Positions 6,743 to 14,372 of a DNA stretch of 17,030 nucleotides are shown one piece after another (position 1 is the first letter of the stretch; every line of letters begins with the position of its first letter). The DNA comes from UBA6265 sp964526965 (GTDB taxonomy: Bacteria; Chloroflexota; Chloroflexia; Thermomicrobiales; UBA6265), in assembly GCA_964526965.1 (NCBI GenBank), contig CAZGML010000044.1, forward strand, positions 1 to 17,030, written 5' to 3'. The translations under genes and the position numbers were made by a program. The notes under the pieces are model-generated. The model searched no databases. It was not told the DNA's origin and was given only the letters and a program-made list of their open reading frames with translations.

Positions 6743-7759
6743 CTAGTAATAGATCGTTTCCGTCAAATGATACGGCCTGCTCTGGCCGCCGAGCGATTGC
6801 GACAACGACCACAAATGCCAATCGAGTTCGGCGGCAGTGATGGTACGTCCCTGATTGCGAATCTCTGTCACCAAGCGATCACATGCCACGATGGTAGCGG
6901 CGCGGATCTCGATTTCCTTCCGAGTACCCGGAGCAAAGCGCGTACGAGAATCGACGATGCTTGCCAACTCATCGTCGTATACCAACACACCCATCTCGCG
7001 CAAAATCTGCGGCACCTTGTAATCAGCGAAAGCAGTGAGCTGGTCGAGATCATGGAACTCCGCCAGTGGAGAGCCTGCCAGCCCACCGGCGATATCACCG
7101 ACGAGTATCTGCGCTCGCTTGTAGAACCGGACCTCGTTATTTGTTAGACCGGTTGATCCATACTGCCATTCCGTAACGTCTCTGAATGACGGGAAGGTGT
7201 CGACAATTTTCTGAACCAGGTCGACAACTGATCCATTGGCGGAGCGAATGAACGCCGTAGCCGGATTCTCGCCGTACGGCAGCAGTCCCTTGCCAAGCTC
7301 ACGCAGGTTCCTGACGCGGTCATCAAATAACGGGATTTTCGTATGCCCGTCTTCGGGAGCGAGAATGGTTGAAACATCGCCCTCGGAGATGGTCGAGAGC
7401 CACTCGGCATCGTGCAATGGATAATCTTGCTCTACGGCTTTCGTAAGCGCGGCTACCAATGCCACATAGCCGTCAACCAACTCGCCTTTCCAGCGCACCC
7501 GCCAGCGCACTTGCGGATCGTCACCCTGACCCCAGAAGCAGAAGTTGAGTGCGTCTAGCACCATCAACCACATCGCGGTGCGTTCGTCTCCACCCGGACC
7601 GGTGGCGCGATAGTGAAGATCGGCATCCCACGCGGGCATCTCCCTGGATTTGGCGAGATCCGCTGCAACGCTGTTGATGGCATCATCATCGATCGATGCA
7701 TGAGCGCTGCTGGTCACTACCGCGTTGCAACTGGTGAGGATCCCGAGCGGATCGGTCAT
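6743..7759 (-). CDS. qng1: Queuosine 5'-phosphate N-glycosylase (Qng1/DUF2419), queuine salvage
   Basis: 338 residues from ATG 7757-7759, which has GGAG about 6 bases upstream; the frame is open to 7825 but those residues lack a ribosome site and family character. Conserved family blocks are visible in order: DALNFCFW (69-76), FYKRAQILVGD (212-222), FADYKVPQILR (244-254), EIEIRAATI (282-290) and ELDWHLWSLSQ (311-321). The family (human C9orf64/QNG1) cleaves queuosine-5'-phosphate to free queuine, which tRNA-guanine transglycosylase then inserts at the wobble base of GUN-anticodon tRNAs. A Sphaerobacter homologue is known from memory, which fits a Chloroflexota host. It is cytosolic. It lies 44 bases downstream of an MBL-fold hydrolase gene and 29 bases upstream of the VOC gene, on the same strand. 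No de novo queuosine genes are in the window, consistent with, but not proof of, a salvage lifestyle. Confidence 0.88.
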   Translation of the reverse strand: MTDPLGILTSCNAVVTSSAHASIDDDAINSVAADLAKSREMPAWDADLHYRATGPGGDERTAMWLMVLDALNFCFWGQGDDPQVRWRVRWKGELVDGYVALVAALTKAVEQDYPLHDAEWLSTISEGDVSTILAPEDGHTKIPLFDDRVRNLRELGKGLLPYGENPATAFIRSANGSVVDLVQKIVDTFPSFRDVTEWQYGSTGLTNNEVRFYKRAQILVGDIAGGLAGSPLAEFHDLDQLTAFADYKVPQILREMGVLVYDDELASIVDSRTRFAPGTRKEIEIRAATIVACDRLVTEIRNQGRTITAAELDWHLWSLSQSLGGQSRPYHLTETIYY

Positions 7760-7803
7760 AGCAATCTCCATCCCAAGTGATCCGTGCCTGAACGCGCAAC
7801 GGC

Positions 7804-8430
7804 CTATGGAATACTCCGGATCCAACGAGCTTCCCGCCCCACGGTTGTTTCAGCACCGTGGCCGGGGAGTACGCGCGTTTCCTCCGGCATCTGCAGGAAT
7901 CGCTTCAGCGTTTCGTTCATCACCTGTTGGTCGCTACCTGGCAAATCGGTACGACCATGGCCATCCGGGAAGAGCACATCACCGCCCAGGATCACGCCAT
8001 CCGCTTCGTTGTAGAGGATGATATGGGCAACATCATGGCCAGGCATATGCATCACGCGGAAGGTATGGTCGCCCACCGTGACCTCATCACCCTCGGCGAT
8101 TGTCTGGTCCATTTTCACGGGTCGCATCGGCATTGGCGCTGATGTTGTGGCGGATGCGTTCTCGAGTCGCTCCCGCACCAGCTCGTGACCGACAACCGGA
8201 ACAGGCCAAAGCTTGACCACATCAGCCAAACCCGTGATATGATCCCAATGGCCGTGCGTAATAATAATGTGGCGAACATTAGCCCGGGCTTCTTCGGCTA
8301 CTTGCTGCGCCAGATTGGCAACCTCAGGGGGTGTATCCACGAGGATGGCGTCGCCGGAGACGGTATCGACAACGAGATAGGCGTTGGTTGGTAATGGGCC
8401 AGCGGGTATTTGGTGAATGCGAAGCGTCAT
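7804..8430 (-). CDS. Metallo-beta-lactamase-fold hydrolase (glyoxalase II-like)
   Basis: 208 residues from ATG 8428-8430; AGGAGG lies 5 bases upstream, which settles the start against an in-frame ATG at 8460. All dinuclear-zinc ligands of the family are present: THGHWDH (58-64, giving His59, His61, Asp63 and His64), MPGHD (129-133, His131), GGDVLF (149-154, Asp151) and LPGHG (188-192, His191). The size and the short helical insert match the glyoxalase II/YcbL-like subgroup of soluble thioester or ester hydrolases. The substrate cannot be assigned. It heads an apparent four-gene operon with qng1, the VOC protein and the nitroreductase, so a role on a small metabolite linked to salvage or detoxification is possible. 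It diverges from the response regulator gene. Confidence 0.85.
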   Translation of the reverse strand: MTLRIHQIPAGPLPTNAYLVVDTVSGDAILVDTPPEVANLAQQVAEEARANVRHIIITHGHWDHITGLADVVKLWPVPVVGHELVRERLENASATTSAPMPMRPVKMDQTIAEGDEVTVGDHTFRVMHMPGHDVAHIILYNEADGVILGGDVLFPDGHGRTDLPGSDQQVMNETLKRFLQMPEETRVLPGHGAETTVGREARWIRSIP

Positions 8431-8477
8431 AAAAACCTCCTGAAATTCGCGGGTCTGCACCTATCCTATCGTGGAGG

Positions 8478-8498
8478 TACAGATTCTGCGATACAGAT
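8478..8498. repeat. Direct repeat TACAGAT x2 in the divergent promoter region
   Basis: TACAGAT occurs at 8478-8484 and 8492-8498, 14 bases apart start to start, in the 96-bp region between the MBL-hydrolase gene and the response regulator gene. Tandem half-sites in a shared promoter region could bind a response-regulator-type or other activator. No clear -35/-10 pair is seen for either gene. The repeat is short and could be chance. Confidence 0.3.
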
Positions 8499-8526
8499 GT
8501 CTGAAGGAGTTGGACACAGGTGAGAT

Positions 8527-8940
8527 ATGGTGAATTTCGCTCCCGGTAATAATGAAGAGAACGATCCACGGGGTTCTTGTCAACATAGAGAGAACGGCGA
8601 AGCAGCAGTACTGATCGTTGATGATGACCCGCGCGTTGGAGATGTTCTGCAAGAGGTACTAAAGGACGAAGGCTTTTCAGTCTCATACGAGGATAATGGC
8701 CGTAATGCACTACACGCGATAGAACGAGAACAACCTGATTTGGTGCTGGCGGATATGCGAATGCCGGTAATGGATGGCATTACGCTGATGCGTGAGATTT
8801 CAAATAGGTGGAATAATATTGAAGTGATCATGATGAGCGCAACGGAAAGCCCGAGCGGGCTGGAGGTGCCCTTCATTCAAAAGCCCTTTGATCTGGATGA
8901 GGTAATTACCGCCATCCAGCAATGTGGGAGGGTTAGCTAG
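8527..8940 (+). CDS. Single-domain response regulator (receiver only)
   Basis: 137 residues from ATG 8527 with AGGTGAG just upstream. After a polar, probably disordered tail of about 25 residues, a CheY-like receiver follows: VLIVDDDP (28-35, acidic pocket Asp32/Asp33), phospho-acceptor Asp76 in VLADMRMP (73-80), Ser104 in IMMSAT (101-106) and Lys119 in IQKPF (117-121). No output domain follows, so it signals by protein contact or phosphotransfer. No histidine kinase lies in the window, making it an orphan. The gene is more AT-rich than its neighbours, hinting at separate origin. It is divergent from the MBL-hydrolase operon and convergent with the pxp genes. Confidence 0.85.
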   Translation: MVNFAPGNNEENDPRGSCQHRENGEAAVLIVDDDPRVGDVLQEVLKDEGFSVSYEDNGRNALHAIEREQPDLVLADMRMPVMDGITLMREISNRWNNIEVIMMSATESPSGLEVPFIQKPFDLDEVITAIQQCGRVS

Positions 8941-9069
8941 ATCGTTTCTCCAAAGTCTTTTGAGAGATCGATACAGGCGACCTTTGCATTTCCTCTGGCC
9001 TCACCATCCACAGGCCGCTAACATCTGTTCAAAAGAAGATTTTCTGAGAAATCCGCTCGATGCGCGTGC

Positions 9070-9086
9070 CAGCGCGCGGTGCGCTG
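9070..9086 (+). terminator. Weak hairpin between convergent genes
   Basis: CAGCGC (9070-9075) pairs with GCGCTG (9081-9086) around a GCGGT loop, followed by TTGTG. It lies at the end of the 158-bp gap between the response regulator and the pxpBC gene. The stem is only 6 bp and there is no real U-tract, so termination is doubtful. I see nothing else in the gap beyond a weak repeat at 8947-8967. Confidence 0.25.
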
Positions 9087-9098
9087 TTGTGCACGGGT

Positions 9099-10688
9099 TT
9101 ATGTTCCGGTGACTTCGATAAACCTGAAGGCATCCCCGGGAGCCAGCTGCCCGAGCCGATCCCAATCCTCCGCGATGACCGTAGCGATTTTCGTATACCC
9201 ACCGATGGTGGCGTGTCCCGGCAACATCACAATGGCCTGACCCTCTCCGGTAACCTGAATCGACCCAGTCACGATTCCTTCGCTCAGCATATCTGCACCG
9301 TCTGGAGGTGCCATAGATGGCCCAAGAAGTCGGAGTCCAACCCGATTGGCGTCCGCACTCACAGTGAACTCGCTCTCAAGCAGAGCGCTCCACGTTGCAT
9401 CATCGAAGCTGGACCGCTGTGGCCCGGGCAGGATTCGGAACGGCTCCTCACTCCCGATAGTCGGGCCGGGTCTCATACCAGGCGTAAAGACCTGTTCCGG
9501 TAGTTCCTGCTGACCCACGCTCAAACGATCGCCGCGCAGAAGGGCGCGGCCGTGCCAGCCACCGATGCCAGCAGTCAGGTTCGTGCTGGCGCTGCCCATC
9601 ACCAGCGGCACATCGAAACCGCCCTGCACTGCGAGATATGCTCGCGCACCGCTCCTGAACGGACTCGCAACGAAATCGAGCTCATCTCCCGGCATGGTTT
9701 CGAAACGGCGACCAGCAGGGATGTGTCGGCCGTTCAGCCTTGCGCCCAAATCCGCGCCAGCAACCGCAAACATCCTGCGACGATGAAATCGTAGAGTTGG
9801 TCCCTGCTGCGTGATTTCCATTGCGGCTGTACCGGGCGGATTGCCCAGCAATCGATTCGCGGCAACCAGGCTGGCGCGATCCGCAGCTCCATCGGTTGCG
9901 AATCCGTACCGCGCCATGCCATAGCGTCCCAAATCCTGCAACGTCGTTTGCAGCCCGGGAGACAACACCTCAATGGGTCCATCACCCTGCGGCATATCAT
10001 CACGCCGCTTAAGCACAGAGAAGTCCGCATCCTCAACTTGCCGGAACTGAACTGTATCGCCAAGTCTCAGCCGAACTGGCGGATCCGCCAGCGGATCAAA
10101 CAAGGGCGTCGGCGAGCGGCCGATCAGGTTCCATCCGCCGGATGATTCGAGCGCGTACACACCGGTTTGGTCGCCGCCGATTCCCACGCTGCCAGCCGGA
10201 ACATGCAGCCGTGGCGATTGCCGGCGCGGAACCGACAGTTCTGGTGGTAAACCTATGAGATACGTAAATCCCGGCGAGAAGCCGACCGCCCCAACGGTAT
10301 AGTTCCCACTGACATGAAGTGTTATCACTTCATTAACAGGTTTTCTCAAAAAAGCCGATACGTTCGTCAAGTCTTCCCCAAAAGTATCCCCGTAAACGAC
10401 ATCTACAGTGACATTACTTATGGGTGCCGAATCAGGTGAACGAGACGTTCGTTCCCACGCGGCAACCAGTTCGGGTTGCAGGGTGACGCCAGATGATACG
10501 GTATCATCATAAATCACCAGAACAGAGCCATATGATGGCACAATATCAATGATACCGCCGTGCTGTAAGGCATCCATTTCATCCACAAATCGGGCGATGC
10601 GCCGTGTTACCGTAATGTCCATTTTCGCGGAGACGCGAAAGAGCAGTGCACCGGGGATAATGTCGATAATGTGGGGAAAACTGTTCAT
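9099..10688 (-). CDS. pxpBC: 5-oxoprolinase subunit B-subunit C fusion (KipI-KipA type)
   Basis: 529 residues joining two subunits usually made separately. Residues about 1-222 are PxpB/KipI (allophanate hydrolase subunit 1 fold): IIDIVPSYGSVLVIYD, the signature GFSPGFTYLIGLP (136-148) followed by PRRQSPRLHVPAGSVGIGG, and a GGWNLIGRSP segment (184-193). Residues about 238-529 are PxpC/KipA: IEVLSPGLQTTLQDLGR (239-255), the AMEIT segment, AYLAVQGGFDVPLVMGSAST and a late VMLPGHATIGGYTKIATVI. Together with PxpA the complex cleaves the toxic by-product 5-oxo-L-proline to glutamate with ATP. The homologous pair KipI/KipA in Bacillus was first described as sporulation-kinase regulators; here the pxpA neighbour favours metabolism. 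The ATG at 10686-10688 overlaps the pxpA stop (ATGA), so the two are translationally coupled. Confidence 0.9.
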   Translation of the reverse strand: MNSFPHIIDIIPGALLFRVSAKMDITVTRRIARFVDEMDALQHGGIIDIVPSYGSVLVIYDDTVSSGVTLQPELVAAWERTSRSPDSAPISNVTVDVVYGDTFGEDLTNVSAFLRKPVNEVITLHVSGNYTVGAVGFSPGFTYLIGLPPELSVPRRQSPRLHVPAGSVGIGGDQTGVYALESSGGWNLIGRSPTPLFDPLADPPVRLRLGDTVQFRQVEDADFSVLKRRDDMPQGDGPIEVLSPGLQTTLQDLGRYGMARYGFATDGAADRASLVAANRLLGNPPGTAAMEITQQGPTLRFHRRRMFAVAGADLGARLNGRHIPAGRRFETMPGDELDFVASPFRSGARAYLAVQGGFDVPLVMGSASTNLTAGIGGWHGRALLRGDRLSVGQQELPEQVFTPGMRPGPTIGSEEPFRILPGPQRSSFDDATWSALLESEFTVSADANRVGLRLLGPSMAPPDGADMLSEGIVTGSIQVTGEGQAIVMLPGHATIGGYTKIATVIAEDWDRLGQLAPGDAFRFIEVTGT

Positions 10689-11437
10689 ACCGGAGAAATC
10701 ACAAACTCCGCTGAAATCAGGGAATTCTTTAACGATTGTGCGATCCTGAGGGCATCCGGGGTGTCACTGTGCACGCAAATAGTGTCACCTTCGAGGCGGA
10801 TCGTGCTCCCATCGATTGTCTCGATCGGCGCGCCCCGCATCATCGATAACATGCGATCGGTGATGACATCGATATCATGCATTACAGAGCCGGCCATGGA
10901 GCGTGGTGCCAGATCTCCACTGGCCAGGTAAGTTCGGTCAGCAAAGAGCTCCCGGGCCACGCGGACCCCGGCATCCACCGCGGCCCGCTCGGTTGCACTA
11001 CCCGGCTGCGCGTAAACAAGTGGCTCATCCATCGTGGCGGCGACGGCCTGAACAAAAGATACGGACATCTCATAATCCGTCATCATCATATTTTGCATGG
11101 CACCATGCGCCTTTACGTGATGAAGCGACACACCAACCGCCTTGCACATCGCCTGCAGCGCACCGATCTGGTACATCACATCCGTGCGGATCTCGTGCGG
11201 GGTCAGTTCCATTTTGCGGCGTCCAAACCCCACCAGGTCCGGAAAACCGGGATGCGCACCAACAGCAACGTCGGCCGCGGCACATGCTTCCACCGTTTGC
11301 AGCATCACGCGTGGATCACCAGCATGAAACCCGCAGGCGATGTTGGCACTACTCACCACTTGCAGCAGGGCCAGATCGTCGGCCATCGACCAGTTGCCAA
11401 AACTCTCGCCGAGATCGCTATTGATATCGATGTTCAT
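10685..11437 (-). CDS. pxpA: 5-oxoprolinase subunit A (LamB/YcsF family)
   Basis: 250 residues from ATG 11435-11437; GGAG lies 7 bases upstream, favouring this over an in-frame ATG at 11497 that adds 20 non-family residues. Family signatures are clear: MNIDINSDLGESFGNW (1-16), ANIACGFHAGDP (31-42), VGAHPGFPDLVGFGRR (59-74) and HVKAHGAMQN (107-116; the common form is VKPHGALYN, so Pro and Leu-Tyr are replaced here), with VHSDTP near the C-terminus. It is the cytosolic subunit that, with PxpB and PxpC, converts 5-oxoproline to glutamate using ATP. It is the first gene of a two-gene operon with the PxpB-PxpC fusion and is divergent from rlmN. Confidence 0.92.
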   Translation of the reverse strand: MNIDINSDLGESFGNWSMADDLALLQVVSSANIACGFHAGDPRVMLQTVEACAAADVAVGAHPGFPDLVGFGRRKMELTPHEIRTDVMYQIGALQAMCKAVGVSLHHVKAHGAMQNMMMTDYEMSVSFVQAVAATMDEPLVYAQPGSATERAAVDAGVRVARELFADRTYLASGDLAPRSMAGSVMHDIDVITDRMLSMMRGAPIETIDGSTIRLEGDTICVHSDTPDALRIAQSLKNSLISAEFVISPV

Positions 11438-11480
11438 ATGCCTACTCCGGGTTGTTCGTATAGGAATGGTAAAATGGCGA

Positions 11481-11496
11481 TGTCGAGCCGTCGACA
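11481..11496. promoter_or_regulatory. Short palindrome in the pxpA-rlmN divergent region
   Basis: TGTCGA (11481-11486) and TCGACA (11491-11496) are a perfect inverted repeat around GCCG. It lies just after TAAAAT (11470-11475), a possible -10 for rlmN with no good -35. A dimeric regulator bound here could affect both directions. The palindrome is short, so it may be chance. Confidence 0.35.
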
Positions 11497-11523
11497 CTTC
11501 CCCGAATTCATCGCGAGATTTTC

Positions 11524-12651
11524 ATGACCGACACATCATCACAGCCTGTATCCGTTAAGCCAGTATCCCGCCGCAAGCGCTTGCTTGGGTTCTATGACCA
11601 TTCCGTTGAAGACCTCACCGCAAAGCTCGGTGAGCTCAATGCGCCTGCGTTCCGCGCCAAACAAATGTACAACTGGGGATACGAACATCTCGTAACTTCA
11701 TACGGAGATATGAAGAACCTCCCCACCAGCCTGCAGGAGCAACTGGAGGATGAGCTTCCGTTTGCCACCATGAAGATGGTGGATCAACAGGTAACGGATA
11801 ACGGTGACACCTACAAATTGTTGTACGAGACGTTCGATGGCCAGGTGGTAGAGACCGTGCTCATGCTCTATCCCGATCGTGCCACGGTTTGTGTCAGTTG
11901 CCAGGTTGGTTGTGCTGTTGGTTGCGCTTTCTGCGCCACCGGCCTGGGCGGGCTCACCCGCAGCCTCACTGCCGGTGAAATGGTGCAGCAAACAATTGAT
12001 GCCGCCCGCCAGGCGAAGAAGCTCAATCGCAATCTCACCAACCTGGTGATGATGGGAATGGGCGAGCCGTTGCAAAACTACAAAGAGACGATGAAGTTCA
12101 TCAACATCATCCACGATCCGCGTGGTCTCAACTTCGGCGCCCGTCGCATCACGGTCAGCACATCTGGCATCGTGCCGCGGATCGATGCGCTGGCAGACGA
12201 ACCACTGCAACTGAACCTGGCTGTGAGCCTGCACGCACCAAACAACGATCTTCGTAATGACCTGGTACCGATCAATGGGCGGTGGCCCGTGGAAGAGCTG
12301 CTCGCCGCGTGTGATCGTTACATCGAGAAGACCGGCCGGCGCATAAGTTTCGAATACGCCCTGATGAACGGCATCAACAGCAGCGACGAAGTGGCCCATG
12401 AACTGGGAGCACTCCTGCGCGGCCGCCTCTGTCATGTAAACGTGATTCCTTTCAACCCGGTGGAAGTGCTCAATTTCGAGCGACCGAATGTGGAGACGAT
12501 CGACCGCTTTGCGGAAATCGTGCAAAGCCACGGTGTACCAACCACTGTGCGCTACTCGCGTGGCGTCGAGATCGATGCAGCCTGCGGTCAGCTCCGGGCC
12601 CGCTACGAGGCCAAACGCGGCATTTCCGGCGTGCAGCCATCGGCAACCTGA
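11524..12651 (+). CDS. rlmN: Dual-specificity radical-SAM RNA methyltransferase RlmN
   Basis: 375 residues. It methylates C2 of A2503 in 23S rRNA (and in some bacteria A37 of tRNA). The radical-SAM cluster motif is C130-x3-C134-x2-C137 within SCQVGCAVGCAFCATG. The SAM-binding GMGEP motif is at 178-182, SVSLHA-type residues at NLAVSLHAPN (231-240), and the second catalytic cysteine, which forms the methyl-carrying adduct with the protein, is Cys354 in GVEIDAACGQL (347-357). NPVEV, typical of RlmN and Cfr, is at 311-315. The N-terminal accessory domain (FRAKQMYNWGYEH, 43-55) binds RNA. Length and sequence favour RlmN over Cfr. The ATG at 11524 has only a weak ribosome site (GCGAGA). It stands alone, divergent from pxpA, with the putative oriC downstream. 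Confidence 0.93.
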   Translation: MTDTSSQPVSVKPVSRRKRLLGFYDHSVEDLTAKLGELNAPAFRAKQMYNWGYEHLVTSYGDMKNLPTSLQEQLEDELPFATMKMVDQQVTDNGDTYKLLYETFDGQVVETVLMLYPDRATVCVSCQVGCAVGCAFCATGLGGLTRSLTAGEMVQQTIDAARQAKKLNRNLTNLVMMGMGEPLQNYKETMKFINIIHDPRGLNFGARRITVSTSGIVPRIDALADEPLQLNLAVSLHAPNNDLRNDLVPINGRWPVEELLAACDRYIEKTGRRISFEYALMNGINSSDEVAHELGALLRGRLCHVNVIPFNPVEVLNFERPNVETIDRFAEIVQSHGVPTTVRYSRGVEIDAACGQLRARYEAKRGISGVQPSAT

Positions 12652-13167
12652 CGCGTGCCGCGCCCGAGGTTCCTGTGACCACCGGTGCCTGGACCGTGAC
12701 TTTTCCGTAGTAGTTAATTCTTTTTAGATGTGGATATAGTCGTAAGTAATAGGCCTTGTGGATAGTGTGGATAACCGTGGAATTACGCGTAGCGGCCGGC
12801 AGGAATCGATCTGGATAAGTCGATAATCTGTCCCGCAGGTCCACTGGCATCATCAATGCCACCCGTGACAATCCCGGTGAAACTCCAGACAAGCATTGAC
12901 GGGTTTGCATGTGATCTTCATCAAACGTTCACATTCATATACCGGTTGTCCCCATTTATGCGCACTTATCCCCGAAACAGGTCAGCTTATCCACAATTCC
13001 TGAAGGTCGGGTGACAAGCAGTCAGGTTTCTGCCAGCGCGATGTCGCTGGTAAGGTTTCTGCAGTAGGCATCATGGCTCTCTGTTTTTGACCTGGGTTGC
13101 CAGGTTGAATCATCCAACACACGAAGCACCCAATTCGCTGCAGTTCCAATGAGAAGAAAGGTTTGTT
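12652..13167. other. oriC: Putative chromosomal replication origin (oriC) region
   Basis: This 516-bp gene-free stretch holds DnaA-box-like 9-mers in two groups facing each other. Left, all in minus orientation: 12729 (TGTGGATAT), 12757 (TGTGGATAG), 12766 (TGTGGATAA, perfect) and 12810 (TCTGGATAA). Right, all plus: 12946 (TTGTCCCCA), 12956 (TTATGCGCA), 12966 (TTATCCCCG) and 12987 (TTATCCACA, perfect); these start 10, 10 and 21 bp apart, so they share one face of the helix. The AT-rich tract 12701-12727 with TAGTAG at 12708-12713 is a possible unwinding element with DnaA-trio-like repeats. The rpmH-rnpA-yidD-yidC-jag cluster nearby and the change of gene orientation support it. An inverted repeat ATGTGA/TCACAT (12909-12914, 12929-12934) lies between the groups. 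The remainder, 12996-13167, is ordinary spacer. Confidence 0.75.
13024..13062. repeat. 10-bp direct repeat flanking a small hairpin next to oriC
   Basis: AGGTTTCTGC occurs at 13024-13033 and 13053-13062. Between them CCAGCG (13033-13038) pairs with CGCTGG (13045-13050). A second small hairpin, ACCTGG/CCAGGT (13090-13095, 13100-13105), follows. These lie between the last DnaA box and the EboE-like gene and may serve the origin, the promoter of that gene, or neither. Confidence 0.35.
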
Positions 13168-14355
13168 GTGCATATATCCCATGCTGGTGTGATTAAACCG
13201 GTGACATCGTTCGCAGATGTTCAATCGACTGTGGCCGGATCGCTCGCGCCGATTAACAAGGCGATCTCCGATGACTCGCCAACCGGTGTGAGCGTGCGGT
13301 TATCGCAGGCGGCGCTTGCGGATGAGTCGCTCACTGCCGAGAACCTGCGCGAGCTGTTGAACGAGCACCAGCTTTCATTGCACGGAATCAGTGCGGTCAG
13401 CATCGGCGGTGGTACCAAGGAACATGTACACGAGCCCGACTGGCGTACGGAAGAGCGTCTCAGCTTCATGTTCCCGGCAACGAACCTGGCGCTCGAGTTT
13501 GCCACACCTGAGCAGGAGATCGGCGTCACTACGAATGCGCTCAGCTATCGCCACTGGCTCGATACCACCATGCCGGGCAACTGGGCGGCGTTAACGCTGA
13601 ACGTGGTTCGCGTGGTGCAACACCTGGTTGGAATCTATGATCGAACTGGCATCACCCTGCATTTCGACCTGGAACCGGAGCCCGGCAGTGTGCTGCGCGA
13701 TACCGACGATATCGTGACCTTCTACACCAAATGGCTTCTGCCACGAGGCGGCGCGATGTTGAGTGACCGCATGCAACTCACGGATGGATCCGCCGCAGAC
13801 GCTATTCTGCGTCACGTGCGGATTGCGCTCGATACCGCCCACGCTGCTGTGGTGTGGGACGATGCGGCTGCCAGCCTGGATGCAATGGGCGAGCACGGAA
13901 TCCGCATTGGTCGGCTGCAGGCATCGAGTGCGCTGGAAGTTGACGTGCCGACGAATACTGACCAGCAGAAAACGTTCACCGAGCATCTCACCGCGTTCAC
14001 GAGCCCGACGCTGTTACAGCAAGTTGTTGCCCGGCAGGATGGAGAGATTGTGCAGCGGTTTGATGATTTGCCGGATGCGATCGCCGCTATTGGAGAAAGC
14101 GGCGGACAAACCTGGCGTATTCATACGCACGCGCCACTATTGGCAGACCGGTACGGAATATTCGCCTCAACGCGCGAGGATACTGCCACATGGCTGCGAG
14201 AGATTGCGTCCCGCAATATCGACGTCGGCATGATCGAACTGCGTTCCGCCAACTGGGATGTGGTTCCACACGACGATCGTGGACCGCTGGAGCGCATGAT
14301 TACGCAAGAAGCGGAGTGGGTGCGGGAGCAGGTTGGCCGTTATTCTGAATCCTGA
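13168..14355 (+). CDS. EboE-like TIM-barrel protein (metabolite traffic family)
   Basis: 395 residues from a GTG at 13168 with AAAGG just upstream. It resembles EboE, a xylose-isomerase-like TIM barrel of the ebo cluster: an early VSVRLSQAALAD (42-53), EHVHEPDWRTEERLSFM (84-100), the LEPEPGSVL motif (168-176) with Asp/Glu/His residues suited to metal binding, ALDTAHAAVVWDDAAASL (about 215-232), GIRIGRLQASSALEV (about 238-252), a late RIHTHAPLL and the C-terminal ELRSANWDVVP. EboE works with EboA-D and F in export or trafficking of secondary metabolites in cyanobacteria and others, through a role not known in detail. None of the partners is here, so its job may differ. It is a soluble, probably metal-binding enzyme. 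It sits between oriC and rpmH, an unusual place for an ebo gene. The assignment is from motif recall. Confidence 0.7.
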   Translation: MHISHAGVIKPVTSFADVQSTVAGSLAPINKAISDDSPTGVSVRLSQAALADESLTAENLRELLNEHQLSLHGISAVSIGGGTKEHVHEPDWRTEERLSFMFPATNLALEFATPEQEIGVTTNALSYRHWLDTTMPGNWAALTLNVVRVVQHLVGIYDRTGITLHFDLEPEPGSVLRDTDDIVTFYTKWLLPRGGAMLSDRMQLTDGSAADAILRHVRIALDTAHAAVVWDDAAASLDAMGEHGIRIGRLQASSALEVDVPTNTDQQKTFTEHLTAFTSPTLLQQVVARQDGEIVQRFDDLPDAIAAIGESGGQTWRIHTHAPLLADRYGIFASTREDTATWLREIASRNIDVGMIELRSANWDVVPHDDRGPLERMITQEAEWVREQVGRYSES

Positions 14356-14372
14356 GGCCTCTGGCCGAAGGT

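Noticed and set aside
8947..8967. Hairpin after the response regulator as a terminator
   Set aside because: About 8 bp with one mismatch, low GC and no T-run follows; not convincing.
11698..12531. Long minus-strand open frame of 277 residues opposite rlmN
   Set aside because: rlmN is unambiguous on the plus strand. The reverse frame is a His/Gln/Arg-rich shadow.
12909..12934. CRP-like site TGTGA/TCACA inside the oriC region
   Set aside because: The spacer is 14 bases between the six-base arms, not the 6 of a CRP site, so I keep it only as an inverted repeat.
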